64,000 bases of DNA from contig CAJNCF010000003.1 in NCBI GenBank assembly GCA_905221195.1, positions 186,001 through 250,000 on the forward strand. Direction: 5' to 3'. Shown here piece by piece: positions 18,803-28,775 of this stretch. The stretch comes from a bacterium (GTDB lineage Bacteria > Bacillota > Bacilli > Lactobacillales > Streptococcaceae). Made by a program: the position numbers and the translations under genes. The notes beneath the pieces are model-generated. The model worked only from the letters and a program-made list of their open reading frames with translations, was not told the DNA's origin and made no database searches. How positions within the stretch are numbered: the stretch's first letter is position 1; every line of letters starts with the position of its first letter.

Positions 18803-19243
18803 TTAGATGACTTCTACTGAACCACCTTTAGCAGTGATAGCTTCTTCAGCTGATTTAGAGAATTTAGCTGCTTTCACAGTCAATTTCTTAGTCAACTCAC
18901 CGTTACCAAGAATTTTAACGCCTGATTTTTCAGCTTTAACAATTCCTGCTTCGATAAGAACAACTGGAGTTACTTCAGCACCATCTTCAAAGACGTTCAA
19001 TTGGTCAAGGTTCACAATTGCGTATTCTTTAGCGTTGATGTTAGTGAATCCACGTTTTGGAAGACGACGGAACAATGGAGTTTGTCCACCTTCAAAACCA
19101 AGGCGAACTCCGCCACCGCTACGAGCTTTTTGACCTTTTTGACCACGACCAGATGTTTTACCGTTACCTGATGAAGTACCACGACCAACGCGGTTACGTA
19201 CTTTACGAGAACCTTCTGCAGGTTTCAATTCATGAAGTTTCAT
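18803..19243 (-). CDS. rplO: 50S ribosomal protein L15
   Basis: A 146-residue large-subunit protein. It starts [14 protein letters not shown], has the Gly/Arg-rich extension [19 protein letters not shown], and ends in the globular domain. Placed between rpmD and secY. Confidence 0.98.
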   Translation of the reverse strand: MKLHELKPAEGSRKVRNRVGRGTSSGNGKTSGRGQKGQKARSGGGVRLGFEGGQTPLFRRLPKRGFTNINAKEYAIVNLDQLNVFEDGAEVTPVVLIEAGIVKAEKSGVKILGNGELTKKLTVKAAKFSKSAEEAITAKGGSVEVI

Positions 19244-19348
19244 TTTTATTTTCTCCTCTTTTGTAAAATGCTAGCGCCGATAAGGGAGAAAAGGTTGTCT
19301 CCCCCATCAACTCGCCTATACGACGTCATCATAGATGACTATATCTAG

Positions 19349-19382
19349 TTTTAGGGGATGGTATACTGCACATCCCCTAAAA
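19349..19382 (-). other. 12-base perfect hairpin between rpmD and rplO
   Basis: TTTTAGGGGATG (19349-19360) pairs with CATCCCCTAAAA (19371-19382) around a ten-base loop, immediately after the rpmD stop codon. No T run follows on the minus strand, so it is more likely an mRNA processing or stability hairpin than a terminator. The rest of the 117-base spacer has a weaker hairpin around GATGACGTCGT. Confidence 0.65.
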
Positions 19383-19387
19383 ATTCA

Positions 19388-19570
19388 TTAGTTTACTTCT
19401 TCAACTGTTACCAAGTGAGATACTGCTGTGATCATACCACGGATAGCAGCGTTGTCTTCTTTAATAACAGAGCTGTTCAATTTGCCAAGTCCAAGTGCTA
19501 CAACAGTTTTACGTTGTGATGGAATGCGTCCGATTGGAGACTTAGTCAAAGTAATTTTAATTTGAGCCAT
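19388..19570 (-). CDS. rpmD: 50S ribosomal protein L30
   Basis: A 60-residue protein starting [17 protein letters not shown], bacterial short form. The start at 19570 is chosen over an upstream extension because GGGGATAAA lies before it and the family begins here. Thirteen bases after rpsE. Confidence 0.97.
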   Translation of the reverse strand: MAQIKITLTKSPIGRIPSQRKTVVALGLGKLNSSVIKEDNAAIRGMITAVSHLVTVEEVN

Positions 19571-19583
19571 TTTATCCCCTTTC

Positions 19584-20078
19584 TTATGCCAAATCAGAAA
19601 CTGAAATACCACGAAGGGCAGCAACTTCTTCAGCGCGTTTCAATTGTTTCAAACCTTCAACAGTTGCACGAACAATGTTGATTGGAGTGTTAGAACCAAG
19701 TGATTTAGATGTAATATCTGCCACACCTGCCAATTCCACAACGGCACGAACTGCACCACCAGCGGCAACTCCAGAACCTTCTACAGCAGGTTTCAACAAT
19801 ACTTTAGCTCCACCGAATTCTGAAAGAACTTCGTGTGGGATTGTTGTTCCAACCATAGGAACTTCGATCAAGTTTTTCTTAGCATCGTCTACTGCTTTAC
19901 GGATTGCTTCTGGAACTTCTTGAGCTTTACCAGTACCAAATCCTACGCGACCGTTGTGGTCACCAACAACAACAAGAGCTGCGAAACGAAGACGACGTCC
20001 ACCTTTAACAACTTTTGTAACACGGTTGACAGCAACTACGCGTTCTTCTAATTCAACTGCATTGTCTTTAAATGCCAT
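19584..20078 (-). CDS. rpsE: 30S ribosomal protein S5
   Basis: A 164-residue small-subunit protein involved in decoding accuracy and mRNA unwinding. It has the RNA-binding domain [15 protein letters not shown] and the loop [16 protein letters not shown]. Behind rplR by 17 bases. Confidence 0.98.
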   Translation of the reverse strand: MAFKDNAVELEERVVAVNRVTKVVKGGRRLRFAALVVVGDHNGRVGFGTGKAQEVPEAIRKAVDDAKKNLIEVPMVGTTIPHEVLSEFGGAKVLLKPAVEGSGVAAGGAVRAVVELAGVADITSKSLGSNTPINIVRATVEGLKQLKRAEEVAALRGISVSDLA

Positions 20079-20095
20079 TTTCTAGTGTCCTCCTA

Positions 20096-20452
20096 TTAGA
20101 ATTTCAATCCGTTTTCACGAGCTGCATCAGCCAAAGCTTTCACACGTCCGTGATATAGATATCCACCGCGGTCGAACACCACTTCTGAAATACCTTTAGC
20201 GTTTGCACGTTCTGCAACGAGTTTACCGACAGCAACGGCTTGTTCAGTTTTAGTTCCTTTTGAAACTTCTTTGTCAAGAGTTGAAGCACTTGCGAGCGTT
20301 ACACCCGCTACGTCATCAATCACTTGAGCGTAGATGCCTGTATTAGAACGGAATACGTTCAAACGTGGGCGATCAGCAGTTCCAGAGAGTTTTCCGCGAA
20401 CGCGACGGTGGCGTTTTTGGCGGAGTTTGTTTTTATCTGGTTTTGAAATCAC
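20096..20452 (-). CDS. rplR: 50S ribosomal protein L18
   Basis: A 118-residue 5S-rRNA-binding protein. The start is GTG at 20452 ([16 protein letters not shown] follows), with AGAGGTG eight bases upstream; the longer in-frame ORF is not supported. The C-terminus [20 protein letters not shown] is canonical. Confidence 0.96.
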
Positions 20453-20535
20453 AGTTTTCACCTCTTTAGTTTTAAATCGTGTGCTATGCACAAAGTTGGA
20501 AAATAGCTTGGTGGTTGAAAATCAACCACTCAACA

Positions 20536-21072
20536 TTATTTACCTGTTTTACCTTCTTTACGGCGAACAAATTCACCAACGTAACGGATACCTTTACCTT
20601 TATATGGTTCTGGTGAACGAAGGCTACGTACGTAAGCAGCTGTCTGACCAACTACTTCTTTTGAAATTCCGCTAACAACGATTGTTGTTGGGTTTGGAAG
20701 TTCAAAAGTAATTCCTTCTGGAGCTTCAACTTCGTCTGGATGAGATTTACCAACAGCCAAAACAAGTTTAGTTCCTTGAAGTTGTGCACGGTAACCAACC
20801 CCACGCATTTCAAGTTCTTTCTTGAATCCTTCTGATACACCAACAACCATGTTGTTCAAAAGGGCACGAGTAGTTCCGTGGATCGTTTTCATTTCTTTTG
20901 AATCGTTTGGACGGTGAAGAGTTACTTCAGTACCTTCCACACGGATTTCAATATCTTTTGAGAACTCACGAGTAAGTTCTCCTTTAGGTCCTTTTACAGT
21001 TACAACGTTGTCATTGTTAGTGAGTTCAACACCAGCAGGCAACACGATAACTTTATTACCAATACGTGACAT
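20536..21072 (-). CDS. rplF: 50S ribosomal protein L6
   Basis: A 178-residue large-subunit protein near the factor-binding centre. Starts [16 protein letters not shown] and ends [21 protein letters not shown] hairpin GTGGTTGA/TCAACCAC follows its stop codon before rplR. Confidence 0.98.
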   Translation of the reverse strand: MSRIGNKVIVLPAGVELTNNDNVVTVKGPKGELTREFSKDIEIRVEGTEVTLHRPNDSKEMKTIHGTTRALLNNMVVGVSEGFKKELEMRGVGYRAQLQGTKLVLAVGKSHPDEVEAPEGITFELPNPTTIVVSGISKEVVGQTAAYVRSLRSPEPYKGKGIRYVGEFVRRKEGKTGK

Positions 21073-21125
21073 GTTTATTTTCTCCTGTTAAATTGTCAGA
21101 CCAGAACGGCCAGTTTTCACGGGGT

Positions 21126-21145
21126 TAAATCGATTTCTCGATTTA
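21126..21145 (-). other. hairpin in the rplF leader
   Basis: TAAATCG (21126-21132) pairs with CGATTTA (21139-21145) around a six-base loop, between the structured RNA element after rpsH and the rplF ribosome binding site. No T run. Confidence 0.5.
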
Positions 21146-21152
21146 AAGGAAC

Positions 21153-21258
21153 ATTTAGGTTTCAATTTCAAAGTGAATCTAGGCATCGTCTCGCAGGCAT
21201 AACTTTGGGTTAGGCAAGAGACGATAACGAAGAGTCACAAAGAAATTGGAAGCTAAAT
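21153..21258 (-). ncRNA. structured RNA element copy 2, between rpsH and rplF
   Basis: Begins right after the rpsH stop codon on the minus strand. Outer stem TTTAG with CTAAA, a C-C mismatch, then TTCCAATTTC with GAAATTGAAA. Next comes a GTGA/TCAC stem with an internal mismatch, then an eight-base perfect stem ATCGTCTC with GAGACGAT. The inner core reads TTGCCTAAC, CCAAA, GTTATGCCTGC. The same architecture and the same core stand after rpsN, with different stem sequences that keep pairing. Probably a cis-regulatory or processing element of the spc genes; I do not know a named family for it. Confidence 0.7.
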
Positions 21259-21259
21259 A

Positions 21260-21658
21260 TTACCAAACGTAAGCGATAACTTCCCCACCAACATTCTTTT
21301 GGCGTGCTTCTTTATCAGTAAGCAAACCTTCAGAAGTTGAAAGGATAGCAATTCCAAGTCCGTTAAGAACTTTTGGAAGGTCTTCACGTTTTTTGTAGAC
21401 ACGAAGTCCTGGTTTAGAAACACGTTTCAAGTTAGTGATAACTTTTTCACCGTTTGGTCCGTATTTAAGGAATACACGGATGATGCCTTGTTTGTCATCC
21501 TCGATGATTTCAACGTTTTTTACAAAACCTTCGCGTTTAAGGATTTCAGCAATCCCTTTTTTGATGTTTGATGCAGGTACTTCAAGTACTTCGTGTTTAG
21601 CTTGGTTAGCGTTACGAATACGAGTTAGGAAGTCTGCGATTGGGTCAGTCATAACCAT
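21260..21658 (-). CDS. rpsH: 30S ribosomal protein S8
   Basis: A 132-residue central-domain protein of the small subunit; in E. coli it is the translational repressor of the spc operon. Starts [19 protein letters not shown] and ends GGEVIAYVW. Here the gene stands between two copies of the same folded RNA element, which makes it a candidate regulator or target of them. Confidence 0.98.
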   Translation of the reverse strand: MVMTDPIADFLTRIRNANQAKHEVLEVPASNIKKGIAEILKREGFVKNVEIIEDDKQGIIRVFLKYGPNGEKVITNLKRVSKPGLRVYKKREDLPKVLNGLGIAILSTSEGLLTDKEARQKNVGGEVIAYVW

Positions 21659-21733
21659 TTTGTTTTTCTCCTCTTACTAGTAGTTTGCAAGTTGCACTTG
21701 CTAGTTAATGATTGAGCTGGGCTCAGAATATGT

Positions 21734-21839
21734 TTCTAGGTTTCAATTCCTAAGTGAGTCTAGACATCTTGCTTGCAGGCATAACTTGAGTTAGGCAAAA
21801 GCAGATAACGACGAATCACGACGGGATTGAAAGCTAGAA
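21734..21839 (-). ncRNA. structured RNA element copy 1, between rpsN and rpsH
   Basis: Begins right after the rpsN stop codon. Outer stem TTCTAG with CTAGAA, a C-C mismatch, then TTTCAATCCC with GGAATTGAAA. A GTGA/TCAC stem and ATCTGCTT with AAGCAAGAT follow. The core TTGCCTAAC, TCAA, GTTATGCCTGC is the same as in the copy after rpsH. About 60 bases remain before the rpsH ribosome binding site, with a small GCAAGT/ACTTGC hairpin. Confidence 0.7.
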
Positions 21840-22025
21840 TTACCAAGATGCTTTTGTTACACCAGGAATTTGTCCTTTGTAAGCTAATTCACGGAAGCAA
21901 ACACGGCAAAGTTTAAATTTGCGGTAAACTGAATGTGGACGACCACATTTTTCACAACGAGTATAAGCTTGAGTAGAGAACTTCGCTGGACGTTTGTTCT
22001 TAGCAATCATTGATTTTTTAGCCAT
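21840..22025 (-). CDS. rpsN: 30S ribosomal protein S14, zinc type
   Basis: A 61-residue short form of S14 with the zinc ligands Cys24, Cys27, Cys40 and Cys43. Starts [16 protein letters not shown]. Seventeen bases after rplE. The zinc-independent paralog that many streptococci use under zinc limitation would lie elsewhere. Confidence 0.97.
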
Positions 22026-22042
22026 TAGATTTACCTCCTATA

Positions 22043-22585
22043 TTATTTTGCAAAAGGCATTCCAAGGCCTGTAAGCAATGCACGTGACTCTTCGTCAGTG
22101 TTAGCAGTTGTTACGATAACGATGTCAAGACCACGAGTTTTGTCAACGTCATCGAAGTTGATTTCTGGGAAGATCAATTGTTCTTTCACACCAAGTGTGT
22201 AGTTTCCGCGTCCATCAAATGATTTTGTTGGAACACCGTGGAAGTCACGTACACGTGGAAGTGAAACTGAAACCAATTTATCCAAGAATTCGTACATACG
22301 TTCACCACGAAGGGTAACTTTTGCACCGATCGCAACACCTTCACGAAGACGGAAGCCGGCGATTGATTTTTTAGCTTTAGTGATAAGTGGTTTTTGACCT
22401 GAGATAAGTGCCAATTCTTCAGCAGCTTTTTCAAGGCTTTTAGCGTTTGATACAGCTTCACCAACACCCATGTTCAAAACGATCTTATCTACTTTAGGCA
22501 CAGCCATCACTGATGAGTAGTTGAATTGTTCTGTCAAAGCAGGAACTACTTCATTAAGATATTTTTCTTTTAAACGATTTGCCAT
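22043..22585 (-). CDS. rplE: 50S ribosomal protein L5
   Basis: A 180-residue protein of the central protuberance that binds 5S rRNA and touches P-site tRNA. Starts [20 protein letters not shown] and contains [20 protein letters not shown] at the C-terminus. Confidence 0.98.
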   Translation of the reverse strand: MANRLKEKYLNEVVPALTEQFNYSSVMAVPKVDKIVLNMGVGEAVSNAKSLEKAAEELALISGQKPLITKAKKSIAGFRLREGVAIGAKVTLRGERMYEFLDKLVSVSLPRVRDFHGVPTKSFDGRGNYTLGVKEQLIFPEINFDDVDKTRGLDIVIVTTANTDEESRALLTGLGMPFAK

Positions 22586-22608
22586 TATACTTCTCCTTTC
22601 CTTCGTGA

Positions 22609-22914
22609 TTAATCAAGCACTTCGCCTGATTTTTTGTTGTAGCGAACTTTTTTACCGTCTACAAATTTGTAACCAACACGACCAGCTACACCATTTTTGT
22701 CCAATACTTGAACGTTTGATACGTGGATAGCTGCTTCTTTCTCGATGATACCACCTTGAGGAAGCTCGTTAGTTGGACGTTGGTGTTTCTTAACGATGTT
22801 AACACCTTCAACGATAACTTTGTTTACTTTTGGAAGGGCAGTAAGGACAACAGCTTCTGTTCCCTTATCTTTACCAGCGATTACGCGAACTTTGTCGCCT
22901 TTTTTTACAAACAT
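22609..22914 (-). CDS. rplX: 50S ribosomal protein L24
   Basis: A 101-residue assembly-initiator protein with a KOW motif ([18 protein letters not shown]) at the N-terminus. Twenty-three bases upstream of rplE. Confidence 0.98.
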
Positions 22915-22941
22915 TAGGTTTCTCCTTGATTTTTCTTACGC

Positions 22942-22976
22942 CCATAAGGGCACCCTAGCTTAAAGCTAGGGGACTA
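22942..22976 (-). other. two tandem hairpins between rplN and rplX
   Basis: GCCC/GGGC with an ATAA loop and CCCTAGCT/AGCTAGGG with a three-base loop follow one another in the 77-base spacer. Neither has a T run, so they look like stability or processing hairpins. Confidence 0.55.
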
Positions 22977-22991
22977 GTTTGTTTCTAAAAA

Positions 22992-23360
22992 TTAAAGTAC
23001 TTCTGGAGCAAGTGACACGATCTTCATGAAGCCACCTTCACGCAATTCACGTGCAACTGGGCCAAAGATACGTGTTCCGCGAGGAGTTTTATCTTCACGG
23101 ATGATAACTGCTGCGTTTTCGTCAAATTTGATGTATGAACCATCAGCACGACGAGCACCTGATTTAGTACGAACGATAACTGCTTTAACAACGTCACCTT
23201 TTTTAACCGCACCACCAGGAGTAGCTTGTTTTACAGATGCCACGATAACATCACCGATGTTTGCAAATTTACGTCCTGAACCACCAAGAACTTTGATAGT
23301 CAAGATTTCGCGAGCACCGCTGTTGTCTGCGACTTTCAAACGAGTTTCTGTTTGAATCAT
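22992..23360 (-). CDS. rplN: 50S ribosomal protein L14
   Basis: A 122-residue protein of the subunit interface. Starts [18 protein letters not shown], the family hallmark, and contains the [10 protein letters not shown] loop. Follows rpsQ by 25 bases. Confidence 0.98.
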   Translation of the reverse strand: MIQTETRLKVADNSGAREILTIKVLGGSGRKFANIGDVIVASVKQATPGGAVKKGDVVKAVIVRTKSGARRADGSYIKFDENAAVIIREDKTPRGTRIFGPVARELREGGFMKIVSLAPEVL

Positions 23361-23385
23361 TTCAGTTTTCTCCTTTCAGGTTTGA

Positions 23386-23646
23386 TTAGATGATGACCGC
23401 TTCTTCAACAACTTCTACAAGACGGAAACGTTTTGTAGCTGAAAGCGGGCGAGTTTCCATGATACGTACGATATCACCTTCTTTGGCAACATTGTTTTCA
23501 TCATGAGCTTTGTATTTTTTAGAGTAGTTAATACGTTTACCATAGACTGGGTGGTTACGTTTTGTTTCAACTACAACTGTGATTGTCTTGTCCATTTTGT
23601 CAGATACAACACGTCCAACAAGAACTTTACGATTATTGCGTTCCAT
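23386..23646 (-). CDS. rpsQ: 30S ribosomal protein S17
   Basis: An 86-residue OB-fold protein of the small subunit. It contains [16 protein letters not shown] and HPVYGKRI. Between rpmC and rplN. Confidence 0.98.
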
Positions 23647-23670
23647 TGAAATTTCTCCTTCCCTAGTCTA

Positions 23671-23877
23671 TTATTTCGCTTCAGATTGAACTGTTTTGAT
23701 ACGAGCGATTTGTTTTTTAACTTCTTTCAAGCGAGCTGTTTGTTCCAATTGACCAGTAGCAGCTTGGAAACGAAGTTCAAACAATTCTTTTTTCAATTCG
23801 TTTTCGCGCTTCGCGAGTTCTTCTTGAGAAAGACCACGAAGTTCTTTAACAAATTCTTTTACTTCATTAAGTTTCAT
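23671..23877 (-). CDS. rpmC: 50S ribosomal protein L29
   Basis: A 68-residue two-helix protein at the exit tunnel, where it helps dock trigger factor and SRP. Starts [20 protein letters not shown]. Nine bases after rplP. Confidence 0.98.
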
Positions 23878-23886
23878 GCCTTCTCC

Positions 23887-24300
23887 TTATTCTGCTTCAC
23901 GTTTTACGAATTTACATTTAACTGGCAATTTGTGGCTAGCAAGACGAAGCGCTTCGCGTGCAATCTCTTCAGATACACCAGCGATTTCGAACATCACTTT
24001 ACCACGTTTAACTGGTGCTACCCAACCTTCAGGTGCCCCTTTACCAGATCCCATACGCACACCGATAGCTTTAGCAGTGTATGATTTGTGTGGGAAGATT
24101 TTAATCCAAACTTTACCACCACGTTTCATGTAACGAGTCATGGCGATACGAGCAGCTTCGATTTGGCGGTTAGTGATCCAGTGGCTAGTTGTAGCTTGAA
24201 GACCGTATTCACCGAATGCTACTTCTTTTCCACCTTTTGCTTCACCGCGCATTTTTCCACGGAATTCACGACGGTGTTTAACACGTTTAGGTACTAACAT
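23887..24300 (-). CDS. rplP: 50S ribosomal protein L16
   Basis: A 137-residue protein close to the A-site tRNA elbow and the peptidyl transferase centre. Starts [17 protein letters not shown] and contains [20 protein letters not shown]. Only three bases separate it from rpsC, which implies coupling. Confidence 0.98.
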   Translation of the reverse strand: MLVPKRVKHRREFRGKMRGEAKGGKEVAFGEYGLQATTSHWITNRQIEAARIAMTRYMKRGGKVWIKIFPHKSYTAKAIGVRMGSGKGAPEGWVAPVKRGKVMFEIAGVSEEIAREALRLASHKLPVKCKFVKREAE

Positions 24301-24303
24301 TGG

Positions 24304-24957
24304 TTATTTACCTCCTTTAGTGTTTTTGCGAGCTGGAAGAACTTCACCACGGTAGATCCATACTTTAACACCAAGTTTACCGTATGTAGTATCTGCTTCT
24401 TCCCAAGCGTAATCGATATCTGCACGAAGTGTGTGAAGTGGAACAGTTCCTTCAGAGTATCCTTCAGCACGGGCGATATCTGCACCGTTCAAACGACCTG
24501 ATACTTGAGTTTTAATTCCTTTAGCTCCAGCACGCATTGCACGTTGGATTGCTTGTTTTTGTGCACGACGGAAAGCAACACGTTGCTCCAATTGACGAGC
24601 AATTCCTTCACCTACAAGGTGAGCATCCAAATCAGGTTGTTTGATTTCGATGATGTTGATGTGTACTTGTTTTCCAGTCAACTTGTTAAGTTTTGCACGA
24701 AGTGCATCAACGTTAGCACCACCTTTACCGATAACCATACCTGGTTTAGCAGTGTGAAGTGAAACGTTAACTTTGTTTACTGCGCGTTCGATTTCAATAG
24801 TTGAAACTGCTGCGTCAGCAAGTTCTTTTTGAACGAATTTACGGATTGCAAGATCTTCATGAAGGTAATCCGCGTATTCTTTTTCAGCATACCATTTGGC
24901 ATCCCAATCACGGATGATGCCGACACGCATACCAATTGGATGTACTTTTTGACCCAC
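24304..24957 (-). CDS. rpsC: 30S ribosomal protein S3
   Basis: A 217-residue protein at the mRNA entry channel. Starts [19 protein letters not shown] and has the KH-type RNA-binding stretch [20 protein letters not shown]. Twelve bases after rplV. Confidence 0.98.
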
Positions 24958-24969
24958 GATTTTACCTCC

Positions 24970-25314
24970 TTATTTTTCTGCAACAGCTACAGTGATGTGA
25001 GCTGTACGTTTGTTGATTGGTGAAGCTGAACCTTTCGCACGTGGACGGAAACGTTTCATAGTTGGCCCTTCGTTTGCGAATGCTTCAGATACTACCAAGT
25101 TAGCTTTATCCAAACCAAAGTTGTTTTCAGCGTTAGCTACAGCTGAGTTCAAAACTTTCAAGATGATTTCAGCAGCTTTGTTTGGAGTGAATGTCAAGAT
25201 TGCGATTGCATCGGCTACGCTTTTACCACGGATGTTATCAAGAACAAGACGTGATTTACGAGGTGAAACACGTACTGTACGAGCCATTGCTTTAGCTGAA
25301 GTAATTTCTGCCAT
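24970..25314 (-). CDS. rplV: 50S ribosomal protein L22
   Basis: A 114-residue protein whose extended loop ([17 protein letters not shown]) lines the exit tunnel constriction, a known macrolide-resistance spot. The loop looks complete. Eleven bases after rpsS. Confidence 0.98.
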   Translation of the reverse strand: MAEITSAKAMARTVRVSPRKSRLVLDNIRGKSVADAIAILTFTPNKAAEIILKVLNSAVANAENNFGLDKANLVVSEAFANEGPTMKRFRPRAKGSASPINKRTAHITVAVAEK

Positions 25315-25325
25315 TTATGTTCTCC

Positions 25326-25607
25326 TTATTTTCTACGTGTTTTCTTGTCGTCTGCAGCGTGACCTTTGTAAGTACGAGTTGGTGCAAATTCACCAAGTTT
25401 GTGACCTACCATGTCTTCTTGGATGTAAACAGGTACGTGTTTACGTCCGTCATAAACTGCAATAGTGTAACCAATGAAACTTGGGAAGATCGTTGAACGA
25501 CGTGACCAAGTTTTAATAACTTTTTTCTTTTCGTCGTTAGCTTGAGCTTCAACTTTTTTCATTAAATGCTCATCGACGAAAGGTCCTTTTTTAAGACTGC
25601 GTCCCAT
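25326..25607 (-). CDS. rpsS: 30S ribosomal protein S19
   Basis: A 93-residue head protein of the small subunit. Starts [20 protein letters not shown] at 25607; the longer ORF upstream lies in a structured spacer and is rejected. AAGGAG precedes the start. Confidence 0.97.
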
Positions 25608-25631
25608 TTTTATATTTTCTCCTTTAAATGT

Positions 25632-25706
25632 TGTACCACAGCGGCTTGCGCTCACATGGAGCGCTACCGAGCTGGCGGATTTACTAGTTGCTTAAGCGAC
25701 TAGTTT
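25632..25706 (-). other. structured rplB-rpsS spacer
   Basis: On the minus strand two hairpins follow the rplB stop: CTAGT/ACTAG enclosing GCTTAAGC, and GCGCTC/GAGCGC with a CATGT loop, nested within CCGCCAGC and GCCGCTGTGG. The spacer lies between genes of one operon and has no T run. Confidence 0.5.
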
Positions 25707-25710
25707 AATA

Positions 25711-26544
25711 TTATTTCTCGTTGCGACGACGAACGATAAGTTTGTCAGATTTCGCTTTCTTGTTACGAGTTTTAAGACCAAGAGCAGGTTTGCCCCATGG
25801 AGTAGATGGTGCTTTACGACCAACTGGTGCTTTACCTTCACCACCACCGTGTGGGTGATCGTTAGGGTTCATTACAGAACCACGAACTGTTGGGCGGATA
25901 CCTTTCCAACGGCTACGTCCTGCTTTACCAAGGTTTACAAGTCCATGTTGTTCGTTTCCGACAACACCAACTGTAGCACGGCAAGTTCCAAGAATCATAC
26001 GAACTTCACCTGATTGAAGACGAACAAGTACGTATTTACCTTCAGAACCCAATACTTGAGCAGATGCTCCAGCAGCACGTACTAATTCACCACCACGACC
26101 TGGTTTCAACTCGATGTTGTGGATCAAAGTACCAACTGGGATGTTAGCAAGTGGAAGGGCATTTCCGACTTTGATATCTGCTTCTGGACCTGAAACGATA
26201 CGTTGACCTACTTCAAGACCTTTTGGAGCGATGATGTATGCTTTCACACCGTCAGTGTAGTGTACAAGAGCGATGTTTGCAGAACGGTTTGGATCGTACT
26301 CGATAGTTTTAACAACTGCTTCAACGTTGTCTTTGTTACGTTTGAAGTCAACCAAACGGTAGAAACGTTTGTGTCCACCACCTTGGTGACGAACAGTGAT
26401 ACGACCGTTGTTGTTACGACCAGCCTTGCTCTTCAATGCAACAAGCAATGATTTTTCAGGAGTGCTTGTTGTGATTTCAGCGAAATCCAAAGAAGTCATA
26501 TTACGGCGACCGTTTGTTGTTGGTTTATAAACACGAATTCCCAC
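25711..26544 (-). CDS. rplB: 50S ribosomal protein L2
   Basis: A 277-residue protein needed for subunit joining and peptidyl transfer. It contains [19 protein letters not shown], and the conserved C-terminal loop [19 protein letters not shown] with the functionally key histidine. Seventeen bases after rplW. Confidence 0.98.
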
Positions 26545-26561
26545 GATATTTCCTCCTTAGA

Positions 26562-26858
26562 TTATTCAGCTTCAGCAGCAAACAACTCGATTGCTTTAGA
26601 ATCAGCTGTAAGTGTGATGATAGCTTTTTTAGTTTTGTTAGTAAAACCAGTGTAACGTCCAACACGTTTAGCTTTTGGTTTTACGTTGATTGTGTTAACG
26701 TTGGCAACTTTAACACCTTCGAAAGCAGCTTCAACAGCTTGCTTGATCAAAAGTTTGTGTGCACGAGTGTCAACTTCAAATACATATTTCCCTGCTTCAA
26801 GTTGAGCCATTGAGCTTTCAGTGATTACAGGTTTTTTGATAACATCATACAAATTCAT
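26562..26858 (-). CDS. rplW: 50S ribosomal protein L23
   Basis: A 98-residue exit-tunnel protein, the docking site of trigger factor and SRP. Starts [17 protein letters not shown]. Its ATG shares one base with the rplD stop codon (TAATG), so it is translated by coupling. Confidence 0.98.
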
Positions 26859-27481
26859 TATGCAAGAACCTCCTCGATTTTAGAGATAGCTGCTTGTGTG
26901 ACAAGAAGTTTGTCGCTATTTGCGATGTCAAGAACACTTGCAGTTGTAGCAGTTGCAACTTTCACGTTTGGAAGGTTACGAGCTGAAAGAGCTGCGAATT
27001 CATTTCCTTCTTCAAGGATAACAAGAACTTTAGAATCGATGCTCAATGCTGCAAGAACTTTTGCAAATTCAGCAGTTTTTGGAGCTGTAAATGAAAGAGC
27101 GTCTACAGCTACGAATTTGTTTTCAGCAACTTTTTCAGAGTAAACTGATTTAAGAGCTAGGCGACGAACTTTTTGTGGAAGTTTGTAGCCGTATGAACGT
27201 GGAGTTGGTCCGAAGACAACACCACCACCACGCCATTGTGGTGAGCGGATAGAACCTTGACGAGCACGTCCAGTTCCTTTTTGACGCCATGGTTTGCGTC
27301 CACCACCTGATACTGCAGAGCGGTTTTTAACAGCATGTGTTCCTTGACGAAGGCTTGCGCGTTGGCTGATGATCACATCAAACACAACTGATTCATTTGG
27401 TTCAATACCAAATACTGCATCGTTAAGAACAACTTGGCCAGCTTCTTTACCAGTTTGGTCAAATAATGTTACGTTTGCCAT
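26858..27481 (-). CDS. rplD: 50S ribosomal protein L4
   Basis: A 207-residue protein with a tunnel-lining loop ([20 protein letters not shown]). In E. coli L4 represses the S10 operon; whether it acts on the leader here is not known. Overlaps rplW by one base. Confidence 0.98.
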
Positions 27482-27505
27482 TGTGACTGATTTCCCCTTT
27501 CTTTA

Positions 27506-28132
27506 TTATTTACCAGCTTTAACTGCTGATTTGATAGTGATAAGAGATTTCTTAGCACCAGGTACGTTACCTTTAATAAGGATAACGTTCTTTTCTGGAA
27601 CAACTTGTACAACTTCAAGGTTTTGAATTGTTACACGGTCGCCACCCATACGTCCTGCAAGGTTTTTACCTTTGAATACGCGGTTAGGTGCAACAGGTCC
27701 CATAGAACCTGGACGACGGTGGTAACGAGAACCGTGAGCCATTGGTCCACGTGATTGTCCGTGGCGTTTGATAACACCTTGGAAACCTTTACCTTTAGAA
27801 GTACCAGTTACATCAACAACGTCTCCAGCTGCGAATGTTTCAACTGTGATTTCAGCACCAACTTCCAAGCCTTCAACGTTTTTGAATTCACGAATGAAGC
27901 GCTTAGGAGCCGTGTTAGCTTTCGCTACATGTCCTTTAGCAGGTTTGTTACTCAATACTTCGCGTTTGTCATCGAAACCAACTTGGATAGCGTTGTATCC
28001 GTCTGTTTCAACAGTTTTAACTTGAAGAACAACGTTTGGAGTTGCTTCAATAACTGTTACAGGGATCAATTCGCCAGCTTCAGTGAAGATTTGAGTCATT
28101 CCCACTTTTTTCCCTAAGATTCCTTTTGTCAT
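27506..28132 (-). CDS. rplC: 50S ribosomal protein L3
   Basis: A 208-residue early assembly protein reaching to the peptidyl transferase centre. Starts [16 protein letters not shown] and contains [20 protein letters not shown], the central extension. A GAGC/GCTC hairpin lies between it and rpsJ. Confidence 0.98.
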
Positions 28133-28213
28133 GAGAAAATAGTTCCTTTTCTATATTTTTATTCAAAAAGTTTTTAACGAGCGTTTTTTATGCTCAAGGT
28201 ATCAAGCTTTAGA

Positions 28214-28522
28214 TTAAAGTTTGATTTCTACGTTTACACCACTTGGAAGATCCAATTTCATCAAGGCATCAACTGTTTTTTGAGTTGGGTTAACGATATC
28301 GATCAAACGTTTGTGTGTACGCATTTCAAATTGTTCGCGAGAGTCTTTGTATTTGTGAGTCGCACGAATAATTGTGTAGAGGCTACGTTCAGTTGGAAGT
28401 GGGATTGGACCCGCAACTTGTGCACCTGTACGAGTAGCTGATTCTACGATTTTTGCAGCCGCTGTGTCAAGCGTACGGTGTTCGTAAGCTTTCAAACGGA
28501 TACGGATTTTTTTGTTTGCCAT
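28214..28522 (-). CDS. rpsJ: 30S ribosomal protein S10
   Basis: A 102-residue head protein, also the transcription factor NusE in antitermination. Starts [16 protein letters not shown]. First gene of the superoperon, with AAGGAG upstream. Confidence 0.98.
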
Positions 28523-28549
28523 CTTTTTCTCCTTTTCGTCTATTTAAGA

Positions 28550-28658
28550 TAATAGGCTAGCTCCACAAGAAAACCGACGCGGTGTTGCGTGGCAATGCAA
28601 CCGAGCGTGTCGCAACCTCTTGCATCAAAGCTAAGGCTGTAATTTACAGCACCATAAT
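28550..28658 (-). promoter_or_regulatory. S10 operon leader with hairpin
   Basis: About 130 bases separate the start of transcription from rpsJ. The leader folds around GGTGTTGC (28581-28588) with GCAACC (28597-28602), extended by CGACGC and GCGTGTCG. A smaller CTGTAA/TTACAG hairpin lies near the 5' end. The position suits autogenous control by a ribosomal protein, but no known binding site was recognised. Confidence 0.5.
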
Positions 28659-28687
28659 AGAATAACACAAAGCCCCTGCGATTGCAA
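28659..28687 (-). promoter_or_regulatory. main promoter of the ribosomal superoperon
   Basis: -35 TTGCAA (28682-28687), 17 bases, -10 TATTCT (28659-28664), with TG just ahead of the -10. The same -35 hexamer is used at infA. Confidence 0.8.
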
Positions 28688-28775
28688 GGGATTTGTTGCT
28701 GTTTTTTCGTTTTTTTACAATGAAACTGTTTTCCTATTTTTTCTTTCTAAAATTATGGATTTTCTTCTATATAAC

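Noticed and set aside
28133..28213. Terminator between rpsJ and rplC
   Set aside because: The GAGC/GCTC stem is only four bases and lies inside an operon that must be read through.
14055..28522. tRNA or rRNA genes within or next to the ribosomal protein cluster
   Set aside because: No cloverleaf or rRNA-like sequence was seen; spacers contain only simple hairpins.
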